Source of the DNA: Arcuatula senhousia
Lineage: Eukaryota > Mollusca > Bivalvia > Mytilida > Mytilidae
Assembly (NCBI GenBank): GCA_963971305.1
Contig: OZ020305.1
Span: forward strand, 11,317,001 to 11,381,000
DNA length: 64,000 nt
Direction of reading: 5' to 3'
The position numbers were made by a program, and so were the translations under genes. Positions 13,216 through 26,084 of this stretch are shown here, one piece after another. Every line of letters starts with the position of its first letter. Position 1 is the stretch's first letter. The notes below the pieces were generated by a model. That model was not told where the DNA came from. It did not search any database and saw nothing but the letters and a program-made list of their open reading frames with translations.

Positions 13216-13559
13216 AAACACCGTCAACAATTTGAGGATTACGCTCCACTGGAAACTCTCTGTGTCTAGCTTAAAGAACATATATTCCCGTCCTTAGTAA
13301 GTTACCACCCTCTCTCTTTTGTTGAACAACATGTGCATCCCTTGCATCATTTGCATTCTATGTCATTAAATCTTGACAATATTTTTCGTTTAGTGACATC
13401 GAATTTAGCATTTCCATATTTTCGATCTATTGGGCCTGACTGAATGAAACTTGGAGTAATTGTGTATATCATTTATATCTCTTTTATTTCGCGTTTTTTT
13501 AGTTGCCAGGAATTTTATTTTAGAATATTTAATTTCATTATGTCGCCTGGAAAATGTTG

Positions 13560-14390
13560 CAGCCTCCTGATATTTGGTATGTAGCTTTATCACATGGACC
13601 AATAAGGAATTAAGCTACATTGTATATACAGTGTACAATGAATCATGTGGATAAATCTTTGCTATACTTTCACATCAAAGGCCCCCATTATTTTAATTTA
13701 ACAGGTGGTTAGCAAAATATCTAAATAATTTGCTTAACAAGTATACGTTCTTGTGTTGGTCATTAATAAATGTACGGTTCATAATCGGCAGACCGGCATT
13801 TAGATCGAGTTTTTCTCGGTATGCATATATGTGCACAATTTTCCTCGCAGTTTTCCGAGTCAGCTACTACACGCCACATTCTCTTGATATTTGGCATGTA
13901 GTTTAATCCCCATGTCCAATAAGGTATATTTAGCCATTTTATGCCCGAAACATTGCAACTATCTGTTTAATGAAACTTTATATTTCATATACAATTACTT
14001 TGATATTCATGAAAAAATTCTGTCACAGTTTTTTTTCGGCCTGAGTACATATGCTACAGCTCCTTGATATTTGGCATATAGATTCATCCCATGGCCCCCA
14101 TTAACACGTTAATTGATTTATGCCCGAACGTTGCTACTTTGCGTTTTTCGAATGCTTTAGATTTTATACATAATGAACATTATATACAAAATTACCATCA
14201 CAGTTTTCCAAGCAACTATACATGTACATGGCACAGCCTCTTGATATTTTGGCTTCCTCTTATAAAACTCTATGGCATAAAGTCAATTTAAACCACGACT
14301 TCTTGTTTACTTACTTCTTAAGACGTAGCCAACATATTCGTTTGTCTTCCATTGAAGACGCCATTCTAGATGTATATATTAAGTTTTTTT
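13560..14390. repeat. Short tandem module with GATATTTGGCATGTAG
   Basis: The landmark GATATTTGG(C/T)AT(G/A)TAG occurs at about 13568, 13889 and 14070, with a weaker copy at 14243. It is followed each time by CCCATGG-like text and then by GCCCGAA-TTGC-like text. Spacing of the last three is about 175-180 bp. The end of the module (AATTAC/GTCTTCCATTGAAGACGCCATTCTAG-type) is also seen at 43560-43800 inside an intron of the dehydrogenase gene A, so the family is dispersed. Confidence 0.5.
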
Positions 14391-14394
14391 TTTT

Positions 14395-16010
14395 TTGGTT
14401 TTTTTGAACTTTTAAAAATTAACAACTTTATTAGGCAAACGATCGAACTCCAACGACAACAAGAAATCTTAATCAGACAATAAACAACTGAACTATATTT
14501 CAAACGACGTAAAGTTGATATTATTATTTTTTATGATGGAAAGGCAATGGGAGTAACTTTCACGAAATAAGTCGCACAGTACCTACAAGATTCGTCATTG
14601 ATTGTAAAAACAATTCAAACGTTGTGCACAAAGTTAAAAAACAACCGAAGAGAATTACAAGTGAAAGCGCTTACAGGCTCAAAATGGGTAGATCAGAACT
14701 AGTTATAATGCATGTTCAAAGAGACACCCCCTCCAAAAAAAACCAAAAAAAAAACAACAAAAAACAAAAAAACAAAACAAAAAACAGTCTTGGGTTACCG
14801 AAATTCGGCAAAAATGTACCGCAGAAAGTATAATGATACTATGTATACCTTTGATATATGTAGACATGAGAGTTCTAATAACGTTAGGTTCAGGCGTGGT
14901 GAATGGAATCATATACTAATGCCAAAAAAATTTCTACAAAAAACAAGCACACTGTACCAAAATTCGAATTTGTTAAATTAAGTTTTTTATTAATATAAGC
15001 ATAATGTATAAAATTTACGAACATCCATTTAGAATTGCAAGTGTGAAATCACTTTTAAAAGAAAGTGTGACGAACGCGCGGACAGACGTCTGGCATTTAA
15101 ATGTCTCCTCTCAGCGAAGAAATGTTATTTTTCTATACGGAAAATAAACAGGTCCCACGTATTTGATTTGTAAATTAAAATTTACACCCTAAAGAAGTGC
15201 AAAAATATCAAAAATAAGAAAGTTTAACATAATTATTATAGACAATCCATGCATCAAAAGTAAATATGTCAATCAAATCGCCCTATATATAGCTATATAA
15301 AGGAATATTTTTAAATTGTAAATAAAACACACGTTTGTCACCAGATAAAGTGTGAATTCCAAACCAAAGACTGGTTTGTGTTAATCCGGACATGCCACAG
15401 GTGTAATTTGATGATCTTTTATCCCAAATTTCTTTAAAACTACAATTATACCTAAAAATCTAAATTTATGTGTACATGTGAATTAACAAACCTACTTTAC
15501 ATTCACGTGAAACATTTTGTATACATGAAACGGAATCTTGTTATAAATGAGAAAATAGGCCAAAATTCAATGAATATTTTTGATATAAAAAGTACGATGA
15601 CTTTGAGTTGAATAAAGTTTTCTTTCTACCTTTTTTATTGATTGATGACAAGTTTAACATATTATCCTTGTGTCCAAAACCTTTTATCATTGAATTTGAC
15701 CGATTAACGATTCTTTTATTTGACTTCAAAACAGTGGTGAAATGCACATTTTGTGGGTACCGTCAATACGTCAAAAATAGAAGAACGTGACCACGCCAGA
15801 ATATGACGACCAAGCTAAATTGAAAGTTCAATAATTTTCCATTCATAAAATAATATTTTCAGCTGTGTGTCATACTATTAACCCAAACTCAAAAAGTAGA
15901 GGCTTTTTTAAACCCCTGCTACCCTACTATAACCTTAGGCAGTCAAAACGTTTTCTTTTCTAGTTTACTTGGCAAACAGGTTATGTCTTGTTGTATCTGT
16001 AATCCCTGCC
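14395..16010. other. Noncoding AT-rich stretch
   Basis: This stretch contains A-rich runs at 14735-14785 and several small frames of biased composition. No gene or defined element was recognised. Confidence 0.4.
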
Positions 16011-16014
16011 GATC

Positions 16015-16500
16015 GAATAAATAAGGGTCCATTCTAAGACAAAGAAGCATTGTAATACATCAATATCAATTTAAAAATCTCTCAGACAAATTTGCAACTT
16101 AATTTTGAAATATTGTATATTGCACAGCTAGCCTAAAAAATCTTCAATGACAAATTTTTCTTGATCAGCAATTTTTTTGTCGGAAATACCATGTGCTTCG
16201 AAAACTATTCATTACAAATGATCAGGAAGTTGTTAACATTTGCCCGGTTTCGGAAAGAAATTTAGTTCCATTTATGGAGATTTATTTGGTGCAACATGGA
16301 TTTTCAATGTTAAGAAATCACCGAACGAATGACAAAATTCTTTTATTTGAAGTCATGTAAGTAATCATAATAATGTCTGGAACTTGTTCGTTTTCTTTTT
16401 TAGCATCTAATAAATAAAATTCATCTACGATTTTAGTAAACTAAGGTTAAAAATTGTCCATTCCGTTGGTGGAAAAACAAAAAACAGTGTCGTGTTTACA
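16015..16500. repeat. Decayed repeat block B, copy 3
   Basis: This block is related to 2540-2990 through TTCTTGATCAGCAATTTTTT, GTGCTTCGAAAAC, ATCAGGAAGTTGTTA and AATGTCTGGAACTTGTT. It is diverged and noncoding. Confidence 0.5.
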
Positions 16501-16770
16501 AAAGATGAAAAAAAAACCAGATATGTACCAATGGGTTATTCGAATGTCAAACGTTAGAAGAGGGTAAAACAAAATCAGTAAACAAGAACGAGAACAGCAA
16601 AAAACAAACAAAAACACAAAATAACTGAATAGCAAATTTAAGTCTTAGGGAAGTGAACTTAGATGCTCCGGAAAGAAATACAGTTCATGCTTGTTGCAAC
16701 ACATCCGTCGCGTTGCTGACGGTCAGGTTAGCGTGTAAACCCGTAAAGGAGGACACATTTAATCCATTTG
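16500..16770 (-). repeat. 3'-tail fragment of the reverse-transcriptase element
   Basis: This is a minus-strand tail match with plus-strand landmarks TACCAATGGGTTATTCGAAT, GATGCTCCGG and TAAACCCGTAAAGGAGGACA. It lies head to tail upstream of a further tail at 16900-17190. Confidence 0.5.
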
Positions 16771-16899
16771 ATCTGAGCAACATAAGCATATCAGTGAAAG
16801 TTTCATATTGTTTACAAATATGTTTACTGAAGCACTGTTTATCACTAAAGTATTAATGAATTATCTTAAAAAAGAGCTGATCAGTAGACCATACAATGT

Positions 16900-18525
16900 T
16901 ATAGAGAAGCAAAGGTGTACCAAAGGGGTAATCAGTATCATAAAACCGTAAAAACAAAGACAAAACCGGCAGACAAAAAATCATCACAACAAAACAAACC
17001 ACATAACAACATAAAACACACACACACATAACAGCAAAACCGCATTCAGCAACGCGAACTCAAGTCGAAACGAGAGTGAACTCAGGTGCTCCGGAAGAGT
17101 AAGCAGTTCCTGCTTGCTATAGCACACACGTCACGTTGCCAAAGATCGATTAAATGTTGGTCAAATCCGGAAAGGATGACATTACAAAACTCTATGTCAA
17201 ACCTACATCTGTGCTCATCTGAGAGATAGAAATCCCGTATTTGTATACAAGCACATGATGTCGTCCGTAAAATTTCTTGAGTGATGACAACAACCTGGGA
17301 GCAACATACCCCTGTGTTAACAATTTGCTTGTCAGCCTTGCAGTTCTATCAAGGAAGTCGTTGTACTCCCCACATGCTCTGGAATAGCGAATCAATTGTG
17401 ATACGTAAACTCCATATGCTGGAGCGGACGGAATGTTGCTACACAGGAAGGGAAAGTTAACTATTGGAAAGTTGAAGTCATCACGTTTGTCATAGGCCTT
17501 TGTACAAAGTCTTTCTTGTGTGTCAATTTCGAGAAATAGATCCAGATATGAAGCGGACCTCCTAGAATCTGTAGTGTCCTTTATCTCAAGTTCCATCGGA
17601 TATATGAGATGTAAATAGTCACCAAATCGAGGATTGTTTAGTGAAAGGACATCATCAATATAACGAAATGTGAGATTGAAGGATAAAGCAAGTTTGCGGT
17701 CCTTTTTGTCTAGAAGTGATTGTAAAAAGTCTGCTTCATATGAATGGAGAAACAAATCGGCAAGCAATGGTGCACAGTTTGTGCTCATTGGGATACCTAT
17801 TGTTTGCTGAAAAACACGTCTACCAAACTGTACAAATATGTTGTCGATTAGAAAGTTGAGCATTTCTATTATTTGATCTTCTGTAAATTTGTTTTTTCTT
17901 GCTAGACTCTTGGATGACAAAGTAAGTCTTTTTATAACCGTCTACCAAATACTTGTACCTGCGTTTTCCGTTCTTTTTGATAAAGCTACGTTTAATCAGT
18001 TGTGCCAAACGAGATTTTAGTTGTGAATGTGGAATTGAAGTTTATAATGTAGAGAAATCAAACGTTTTAATGCTATTACATGATGAAAATAACTTAGAAT
18101 GGAGATTTTCCATCAGTTCTTTATTATTTTTGAGAATCCACATTTGATTGACGCCATTTCTAGAGTAACAACAATCGAAATACTTTTGAATGCTTGATTT
18201 TATTGCCGTCAATAATGATGTTAACAAAATTGAAAGAGGTTTAGTTGTACATTTGGATGACCCAGCTCGTTGCTTGTATGGAGTTTTATGTAACTTTGGA
18301 ATCCAATACAAGGATGGAACGTCATCGTTCTTTTTGTCAACAGAAATGCCAAAGGAAGAAATTACAGAATTATGATTGTTGATTATTACCTCCTTTGACA
18401 GTGTTGTTGCTGTATATGTGGTGCTTTTGCTAGTACAACCAACCCCCAATTCAGCTGTTAAACAATCAATATAGTGTCTTTGGCATACGAAAATGATGTT
18501 GTTAGGCGCTTTATCATGATATCAG
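16900..18525 (-). mobile_element. Penelope-like or related retroelement, 5'-truncated copy
   Basis: This is the best-preserved reverse-transcriptase copy in the window. On the minus strand it reads, in order, a segment beginning DKAPNNIIFVCQ near 18520, the YWIPKLHKTPY motif (18042-18449 frame), a GIPM-TNCAPLLADLFL motif, and the catalytic YIDD at 17651-17662, then a conserved C-terminal region ending near 17192. A noncoding tail runs to about 16900. Two frameshifts (around 18030 and 17930) separate three reading frames, so the copy is dead. The motif set fits a Penelope-like reverse transcriptase, but no GIY-YIG endonuclease was found and the class is a best guess. Confidence 0.7.
17192..17930 (-). 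pseudogene. Reverse-transcriptase C-terminal half, broken
   Basis: An open frame of about 242 codons without a proper ATG (the frame opens at TTG) carries the template/nucleotide-binding segment GIPM-TNC, the catalytic pair in YIDD at frame residues 87-90, and a C-terminal domain that recurs nearly unchanged at 34722-34979 and 53616-53870 (the segment around [20 protein letters not shown]). The upstream half lies in other frames at 17820-18008 and 18042-18449. The family normally makes cDNA primed at its insertion site. This copy cannot make a full enzyme because of the frameshifts. Confidence 0.7.
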
Positions 18526-18529
18526 CTAA

Positions 18530-19080
18530 AATCTACTCGCTGTGAATTTTAAGCCCGTTTTCTTAATTTTATGTTATGATGGACATAAATAAGTCCAATA
18601 TATTTTATCTATTATGTCTGAAACATTTTTTACTAGTCCCTAAATAACAATTTCAAAGGTGATAATGTAAAAATAAAGAGGAATAAGTGTGCATTTTTTA
18701 GCTTTACAGTGAAATCAGTAGTCAGACTTATCTGACATGTTAGCAAATATAGATTTTAATTGAAATAAGATAATGAAAGAGAACATTTAAAAGGCAGACG
18801 TGTTACCCGTTTCCTTTCCAACATTGGACAGAAGCCTCTTGTGGATTTGACGCTTCGTTTGCTGTCTAAAATTAGATCGTGTTATAATTATTCAATATGG
18901 CAATGTGAAAGTACCTGCACAGTTTTAATTTTTTTTTTCGAGAGGGACTTGTGCGAGATCAACTACATGACAATGCGAAGGATAACTTATTTTAGTGTGT
19001 GTAATATGACCATACCCAGTCCTTTCCGTAACGATTTAAACATTTCAACTGAAAACTTATATGAGTTTTATATATAATCA
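18530..19080. other. Noncoding spacer
   Basis: No gene or defined repeat was recognised between the retroelement copy and the next decayed block. Confidence 0.35.
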
Positions 19081-20060
19081 GGAAATTTCGGATTCCACAC
19101 CAAACAGGGAAACAATTTAAAACTTCATTTGACGAAATTTCAGAAAATTGATTTTCCCTAGGCTTATAAACAAAGGTCTTATATTCAAAGTTAATTACTA
19201 GTAAAAGACGTACATCAGAAACAAAAACAAACTTTATTTGAGACATTATATGCATAACATTTCAAAGTAACATTTTTATAAGCTACTTGTACTCTTATGG
19301 ATTTATAATTACAAAGATATTAAATCAGCAAATTGTTCATAATTTAAATGGGAAAAACCATGTGCTGCAGAACTAATTAGTTATAAACGATAAGGAAGTT
19401 CTCCATATTTGAGTTTTTTAAGAAACATTGAGTTCCATTCATGCAGGGGTTTTTTGTGGACGAATGAGAATTTTTTAATCCTAAGAAGCTAGTTCATATC
19501 TTTTGCTTAATGTTTGTTCAATGATTTGATGAAAATGTCTGGAACTAGTTGGTTTTCAGTTGTTTCTTTCGTCTTTCCTAATAAATCTTCTATGATTTCA
19601 GTGGATTAAGGTTGGAAAATGGTAGATGATGTAATAGAATTTCGGGATTAACCATATAAGATGAAACGTATGTCTTGTTTGTGTATCAATGATGCAAATG
19701 AGGAATTATTTACAAAAATGTAATGTCACGGCTAACCTTCAAGCAACAAAACAAATAAAAAGGAATGTAAGTTCTTTAGCAAAATTTTGACAAATAATGT
19801 GTCTCGCATGTTTAACAATTGTTTTGTTTATTTACATTGAACCAAAGACAAAGCCAACAAGCTATACTAAAAAACCTTTTTTGGGGGGATGGACATTTTA
19901 AGAATTGTAAACGAACTGCAAGTAATGTTGGGGTGTCCTCGCAGCCCTAAAGAAATTCTTATACGAAATTTAACATGTTTTAGAAGAGTACACAGTTCTA
20001 TTGTGTTGCTACATAATAGTTGCGATGTCAATGTTTATTAAAGAATTGACCGAAACAGAT
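19080..20060. repeat. Decayed repeat blocks B and C, copy 3
   Basis: This is the paralogue of 3580-4270 and 6070-6700. It shares ATGTCTGGAACTAGTTGG (19534), GGTAGATGATGTAATA, TAATGTCACGGCTAACC (19721) and GGAATGTAAGTTCTTTAGC. Like the 6.1-6.7 kb copy, it lacks the 1.5-kb insertion seen at 4.3-5.8 kb. Confidence 0.55.
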
Positions 20061-20064
20061 AAAG

Positions 20065-20225
20065 GTAGACATTTGAGTTCACGTTGCTGATTGGCAATTG
20101 GTTATTATGTGTGGTAATTTTTTGTTTTATTGTATCGATTTTGTGCCTGTCGATTTTGTCTTTGTCTTTTCGGATTAAGGATATTTGATTGCACCTTTGG
20201 TACATTTTGGCTTCTCAGAAGAAAG
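20065..20225 (+). repeat. 3'-tail fragment of the reverse-transcriptase element
   Basis: This is a plus-strand tail match from GAGTTCACGTTGCTGATTG through TTTTGTCTTTGTCTTTTCGG to CACCTTTGGTACA. It sits at the same place relative to block D as at other copies. Confidence 0.5.
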
Positions 20226-20249
20226 TTATGAAAAAGTATATTTGTGGTT

Positions 20250-20850
20250 TTCAATTCCCGCATTTGTTTATAAAGAGTATTTGATGCCTCTCATAAAATC
20301 TTTTTTCAGTGACAACAAAAACATAAAGGCAACATTATATTATTAATATTTTTGTCTTCTGTTTTCGATTCCACGAGGAAATACTTCTCTAAAAAATTTA
20401 AGATTATGTCCTTGGACATTATACAAAAACTCATTAACGCACTCTCAGGAGGCTACAAAACTATGACTAAAATCTTGTAAATACTCCATTGAAAACAATT
20501 TTAAACCAAATAGGCATTGCATTCGTTTACAGCAAGTAAATGATCACATTATCTTTAATACATGTAGAGTCATCGTATTTACTGTGGGAATGAGTTTAAA
20601 CATTCCATGATATTCATCACGCAAAGGTGTCAAAAAACTCATTGATGAATTTATTTCCGCTTGCCCAATTGACTATAGAAAAATATTTCCTGAGCTTAAA
20701 GGTTCCTGCACGTATCAGTGTGTCATGGTTCTACAAGATCAAATCTTTATTGATGATTAATTCCTTATTTGTTAAAAAAAAACTTTATTTTAGTTTCCAA
20801 ATATTTTTTTTTAATACATTAAGTCTTAAATTATGAATTTGTTTATAACA
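20250..20850. repeat. Decayed repeat block D, copy 2
   Basis: The block shares TTGATGCCTCTCATAAAATC, CACTCTCAGGAGGCTA and TTCATCACGCAAAGGTGTC with 7440-7990. A 69-codon frame at 20627-20836 is AT-driven and not conserved in the other copies. Confidence 0.5.
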
Positions 20851-22670
20851 TTAAACAACTATGCCAGAAAACGAACCAAGAAATAACAGGAAAAAGATAA
20901 TGACGTACTTTCAGAATTGAAAGTGTAAGAAAGAAGTAATTATTTAAGGATCATCTTTACAGTTTGGCAACAAAACTGATGATTAACGTCTTTTCCAGTT
21001 AACTAGATTTAATTTGTTAAATAAGGCATAGCATTGTCTATATGTACATGTTTACTTTATTGGTTTCGCCGGGGTTCACCCAAATCTTGCCAAATATGAA
21101 CAATACCCTGGCATTTGGCCTCCATGTGCAAGTTAAGGTTATTTCATTATTTGTGTTATTTATTCTACTCATAATCGGTTTAATGGAAGGTTTTTTAGGG
21201 GAACGTAAAGAAAATGAATAGAGAAAACAACAAAAACAATCTTGTACAATGAGATGAAAAATAATCAGCGAATTTTACATTTAGACGCTGTTATACTTTT
21301 TTAGTTAAAGTCGTATATAGACTAGAAAAAAATCAAATATCTTTCATTTCATTAGAAGTGTAACCATGAACTTTAAAAGCCTCGCTGAGATAAAAGACAA
21401 CATCAAATTTTAACAACTCTGATGTTATCAAAATGTGACGAATATTTTGTAGAATTTGCTTCTCCTTTTGAAATGGAAGTTTTCATATTTGGCTTCCAAA
21501 AGAAAACAAAAAAGATTAAAATTCTCAACTCTAAATCATGTCATTTTGTAAAAATATTAACGCATTTGGTTTTATCTATCAATATTTTCTATAAAATGTC
21601 AATTGGCTCTGTTAAAACATTCAAAACTAAGATTATTTAAAAAAAAGAACCGAAAATGGAGGAACACATATCTGCAATTCGATGATGCTAAAATCATATT
21701 TGTTTCTATTATGTAGTCTCTTAGAAAAAAAATATGTTGATGATAATAAGAAGAGATTAATCTAATGGTCTTTGGTGCATTTAAAATTTGAAAAAATAAA
21801 TTATTATATACACCTGGAAAAAATTATAAACACCCCCGTTATTTTTTTTAAATTATACATTTTCAAAACACTTTTTAACCATTATTTAACTGATAATCAT
21901 TGTAATTTTTTATTGCAAACTAAAATATGCATTGTTAAGCAAAATTTAACATGTTTGTAACAAATAAAAATGCCTTTTTATTTACATAACATGACATGGC
22001 AAAAAGATGGCTTTTGTACATGAACATGATCTTCGAAAAGTATGGTCGCCTGAAGCTCCGAATTTAATAATTTGTCGAATTGCACTTCAGAATGTAAATC
22101 ATAATTAAAAGATTAATTGATATTGTATCGTCAAAGAGTCAATTTCGAGTATGTCCATCTTTAGCACTTATGACTGCCGGAAGCCTTGTTTTCAAACTGA
22201 CATTTAGGCGTCTAATATCCTGAAGAGTTATCTCCCGCCTTTCAAAGCAAAAAAAAATGCTTTTTATCGAAAGCCTACACCCATTAAGTCAGATATTGAA
22301 GATTAAAACTGCCCAAAATCATGAAAATTATTAATTATTCAAATCATCGAATAGCAAAAACAATTCGAGGGATGCTTAACATTTTTCCTGGTGTATACTT
22401 CATTTGTCTTGTTCGAGATCAGAGATGATAAAAACGGCCCGTATTTGAAAGTTTAAAGTGGAAAATGGCAAGCTCTCCACAGGATATAAATGCACGCTGT
22501 TATCTAGTCAAATGTTAAAGCCATAATCTTCTGGAAAACTGCATGTCTCTTGATATTTTGCATGAAGCATCAGCATAAATACTATATGGTGTTAAGCAAT
22601 ATTAAGCATTTAACTTATTTGCCTTTTCTAAAATCATGCTTCCTGAAAAGGTTCTGACAAGTAAAGAAGT
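20850..22670. other. Noncoding AT-rich stretch
   Basis: Two small frames (21422-21640 and 21772-21960) are rich in K, N, F and I and show no recognisable family. A short segment at 22545-22565 resembles the GATATTTGGCATG module of 13.6-14.4 kb. Nothing else was recognised. Confidence 0.4.
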
Positions 22671-22674
22671 GCCT

Positions 22675-22745
22675 TTATATCATAATTAATGTCAGAATTC
22701 CGACAAAGCAGACACAAAACCAGTAAACACCAACAAAAACGGACA
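22675..22745 (-). repeat. Short 3'-tail fragment of the reverse-transcriptase element
   Basis: The words AAACCAGTAAACACCAACAA and ACGGACA match the minus strand of the tail. The fragment is only about 65 bp long. Confidence 0.4.
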
Positions 22746-22779
22746 AGGATCTCTGATGACAAATTAATCTTGCTACAGA

Positions 22780-24500
22780 TTTAGTTGGAAATATCATGTG
22801 CTTCGAAAACAATTCATAACAAATTATCACGAAGAAACACAAAACATAAAATCACCGAACGGAAATCAACAACGCGAAGAAAAAACCTGAAGAGATAAAG
22901 GAAGACGTTAAAAGTACGTTATGAAAAATTTACATCAGAGGAATTGAATTGCCATATTTGTCTACGAGTACTTGACGCCTCTCTTAAAATCTTCTTCAGT
23001 TAAAACAACAACGTAGGAGCGACTTAAACTTGTGATATGTTTTGTCTTATAATTTGAATTCAATTAGGAAATGCTTCTATACAAATGTTAGAGTAAGTCG
23101 TTCAACATTATATGAAACACATCAACAAACTCACTGGGGGCTAGGAAAAACTAATAAAAATCTTACAAACATTCCCTAGATGACCATCTTAGAAAATATG
23201 CATAGTTTTCGTATAAAACAAGTAAATGATTACTTAAAAAGAGTCATCTTCTTTTTAACATTTCATGATATTTATCACGCGAAGGTGTTTCATATGCCTA
23301 ATTGACTTTACTGTATAGAACATAATTTTCCTAAACCTACAAAGTCCCGGCACGTATCAATGTGTGAGGGTGCTACAATTTCACATCTTTTAAGCTGATT
23401 ATTACCTTATTTGTTTAAACAACAATTCATTAACGTTTTTAGATAACTTTTTAATATAACTAGGCTTAAATTTTGTGATTTTTTTTAAAATTACATTAAC
23501 ATACTATGACAGAAAACAAACTAAGAAATAACAGAAAAAAAAGGCAATGACGCTATTAAGATTACGCATTTAAGGTATTCGATATAAGAAAGAAAAAATA
23601 TCTAAAATAAAAATGATTCTGTAAATTTCACAGTATTATCACGCTAATGTGTAAACAAAAACATATTGGAATTTGATGTACATGTATATCTTTTTCAATT
23701 GTGTACAGTCGAACTAAAGAAGTATGGAATTATTGGTTTCATAGACCTAAAAGGAACTGCACATAACTATGAGAGCATAAAATTAATAAAAGTAATTTCA
23801 AAAATTACTGAACTTGGATGATCAATCTAAAACATCCATAAGCGGCAAAGTAAAAACAACAACATAGAAGTCCTATTAACGTGATATTTTACATTATATT
23901 TTCGTCAATAGCTTTCATTCCATCAGGATATACTTTTCAAAAAAGTAATATTAAGTCGTTGGACACTATACAAAACACATTAACGAACTCACAAGGGGGC
24001 CAAAAAAAATCTTGAAAATATCCCCATGATATCCATCTTAAAAAAAGGGAAAATCAAATAAATGATTACTTCATCTAAAAAGCTTAATGCCATCTTCTGC
24101 ACCATGGGAATACATCTGTAAATTTCACAGTGTTATTACGCTAATGTGTCGACAAAAACATATTGGAATTTGATGTATATATTATTTAATTGTGCCCAGT
24201 CGACTAGAGAATCACGAATATATTGATATATTGGTTTCATAGGCCTAAAAAGTAACTGCACATAACTATGAAAAACAGTTTAGTAATATAAATATTACAA
24301 AATTTGAATGATCAATCTCAAACGTCCAAAAGAAACAGAAACAGAACAAGCAAAACATACCATAGTTATTGAAGATCGCAATTGTCCTGACTTGGTTGAG
24401 GCATTGCAAAAGAAATGATGCGATAAACAAGGTTTCATTGCGTGCAAAAACCCTCTCCTTAAGATTCTTTTCGTCCGATAGTTACTAAACTATCGTTAAC
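22780..24500. repeat. Decayed repeat blocks B, D, D and A in series
   Basis: A short B fragment (GTGCTTCGAAAACAATTCAT, 22797) is followed by block D (22935-23480), a second block D remnant (23860-24240) and a block A remnant (24300-24460, with AAAGAAATGATGCGATAAAC as at 8760). No coding exon was recognised in this stretch. Confidence 0.5.
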
Positions 24501-24807
24501 ATTAATAAACTGTATATCTATCAAGTGAAAGCAACATAAAAGGTTCCTAAAATGGTCTTAAGTAGTATTGGGGAATAGCCATATGACTAGTATTCCGTTT
24601 TTACATCAAAATGAAGACAGTGTGTATTCGAAAGATTGAAAAGGTAAAATTATGTTAATTAATAGATAATTAAACGAATATATAGTACTGTGAAGTTCTG
24701 TGGAAAACAATGTTCAAAATATTGGTGAGGCAATACTTGGTTTTCTTTCGGTTAAATATACAATGGTATCCGATATATAAATAGGTGGCCATATATTAGC
24801 GCATTAC

Positions 24808-25090
24808 CAATCTTTTCATCTAGCCGGTTATCATGAAGCTGCAGTGGGTCTGGGATAGTACAATTTTCTAAATTAAGTAGTTTCTGATAATAAGCTTGGT
24901 TTTGTCTAAGAATCTCGGAAGATGATGGAACTATTGGCATTTTCATAATATTGGCAGAATAACAAAAGGCTGCTAACTCGTTTTTATTACCATCTTTTGT
25001 TAATCCACGTTTGGTCAAGAACTCCTGGAGAGCGTCAACTTTCCACATCAAAAATTCATCTAAAGAAATGTCCTGATGTCCAGCATCCAT
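24808..25090 (-). CDS. Likely first coding exon of a YqaJ-associated-type uncharacterised mollusc protein
   Basis: From the ATG at 25090 the frame reads MDAGHQDISLDEFLMWKVDA and continues with a segment that looks like a SAP-type helix pair (LQEFLTKRGL, then NKNELAA). This resembles the N-terminus of mollusc proteins that carry a downstream YqaJ-like nuclease domain; that assignment is from memory of the family and is unverified. A plausible donor, TTG-GTAATG on the minus strand, ends the exon at 24808; beyond it the frame degrades. No later exon was recognised downstream (below 24.8 kb), so this may be an orphan exon carried into repeat DNA. The frame also extends 10 codons upstream without a better start. 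Function unknown. Confidence 0.45.
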
Positions 25091-25609
25091 GGTACAAAGG
25101 TGAAATACAAACTCGATCAACGAAAATTACAAAAGTCAATGCACAAAATATAAAGCAGTATCAAAAATTATAAAAAAAATCGCACAGCATGAATGCAGGT
25201 CCATTCACTTGCAGCCATCTTTTTTGGTTTGACGCAGTTTTTTTTCCTATGACCTCTTAACCCCGAACCGCCATTACGGAAACAAACGAAGTGTTGATTG
25301 GACAATTGTAATGTTATTATTGTTTGTTTGTCAAAACATAAAACTATTTTGTTTGGAGACTAAACCGTATTTGATCTTTCAGTGAGTAAAACTGTAGGCA
25401 AATTGACATAAGTACTGTTATATGGGTGTGTTCATGTTTTTCCAACATTTGAAAATTTACTATAATATCATCAAATTAAGGGTGCGGATTAAGGGGCCAT
25501 ACTTAGTTTTTTGTTTTTTTTTTTGGGGGGGGGGTTTGGGGGGGGGTTTAGGAATTCCCAGAATATTTGTTGTTAAAATCGGTATAATTACATGTATAAT
25601 TAAAAAACA

Positions 25610-26055
25610 GGCAGAGCCTAGCTTGTCGTAAGAGGCGACTAAGGGTTTTGGGATTCTGGTGTCGGGTCAGTGCTCAGCCCACAGAGCGACCAAGTGTGTA
25701 CCCTAGGTGGCTGAATAGGGTAGCCCTCGTCCCCGGGGTTTGTCAAGTCTATAATACGGAAACTCTGACCGCTGAACATAGTGGGCCAACGTGTGTGGAG
25801 AGTGTCACGCTTCATGCACGTAAAAGACCCCTTTGTGGAAAGCCAAGTATTGCACCACATAGGCTAAATTTTCCGCCCCTACCTATCTCTCCCCTTTTCC
25901 TGTAAATTTACCGGTCCTTTGTGTCCCACACCACCCATATTTCACTTATCATCATCATTTCATGCTCATTTTATCATCCTTTTCATGTTCATCGCCTGTA
26001 AATAATCTATATAGCGTTGCACGGGCGTTAAACACCAACTCACTCACACACTCAT
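25610..26055 (+). repeat. SINE-like dispersed repeat, copy 1
   Basis: The repeat begins around GCTTGTCGTAAGAGGCGACT and ends in TATATAGCGTTGCACGGGCG, then AACTCACTCACAC. Related copies lie at 46250-46710, 50580-50815 (tail half) and, more diverged, 38150-38550 and 52085-52610. The shared order is a GAATGGG/GAATAGGG-T(A/C)GCCC segment, a CATGCACGTAAAAGACCC segment, a C-rich TCTCCCC segment and the terminal CTCAC microsatellite. It is noncoding. The G-rich run at 25527-25546 lies just upstream. Confidence 0.6.
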
Positions 26056-26084
26056 TATAAAAGCTGAATGACACAGTTTAACAC

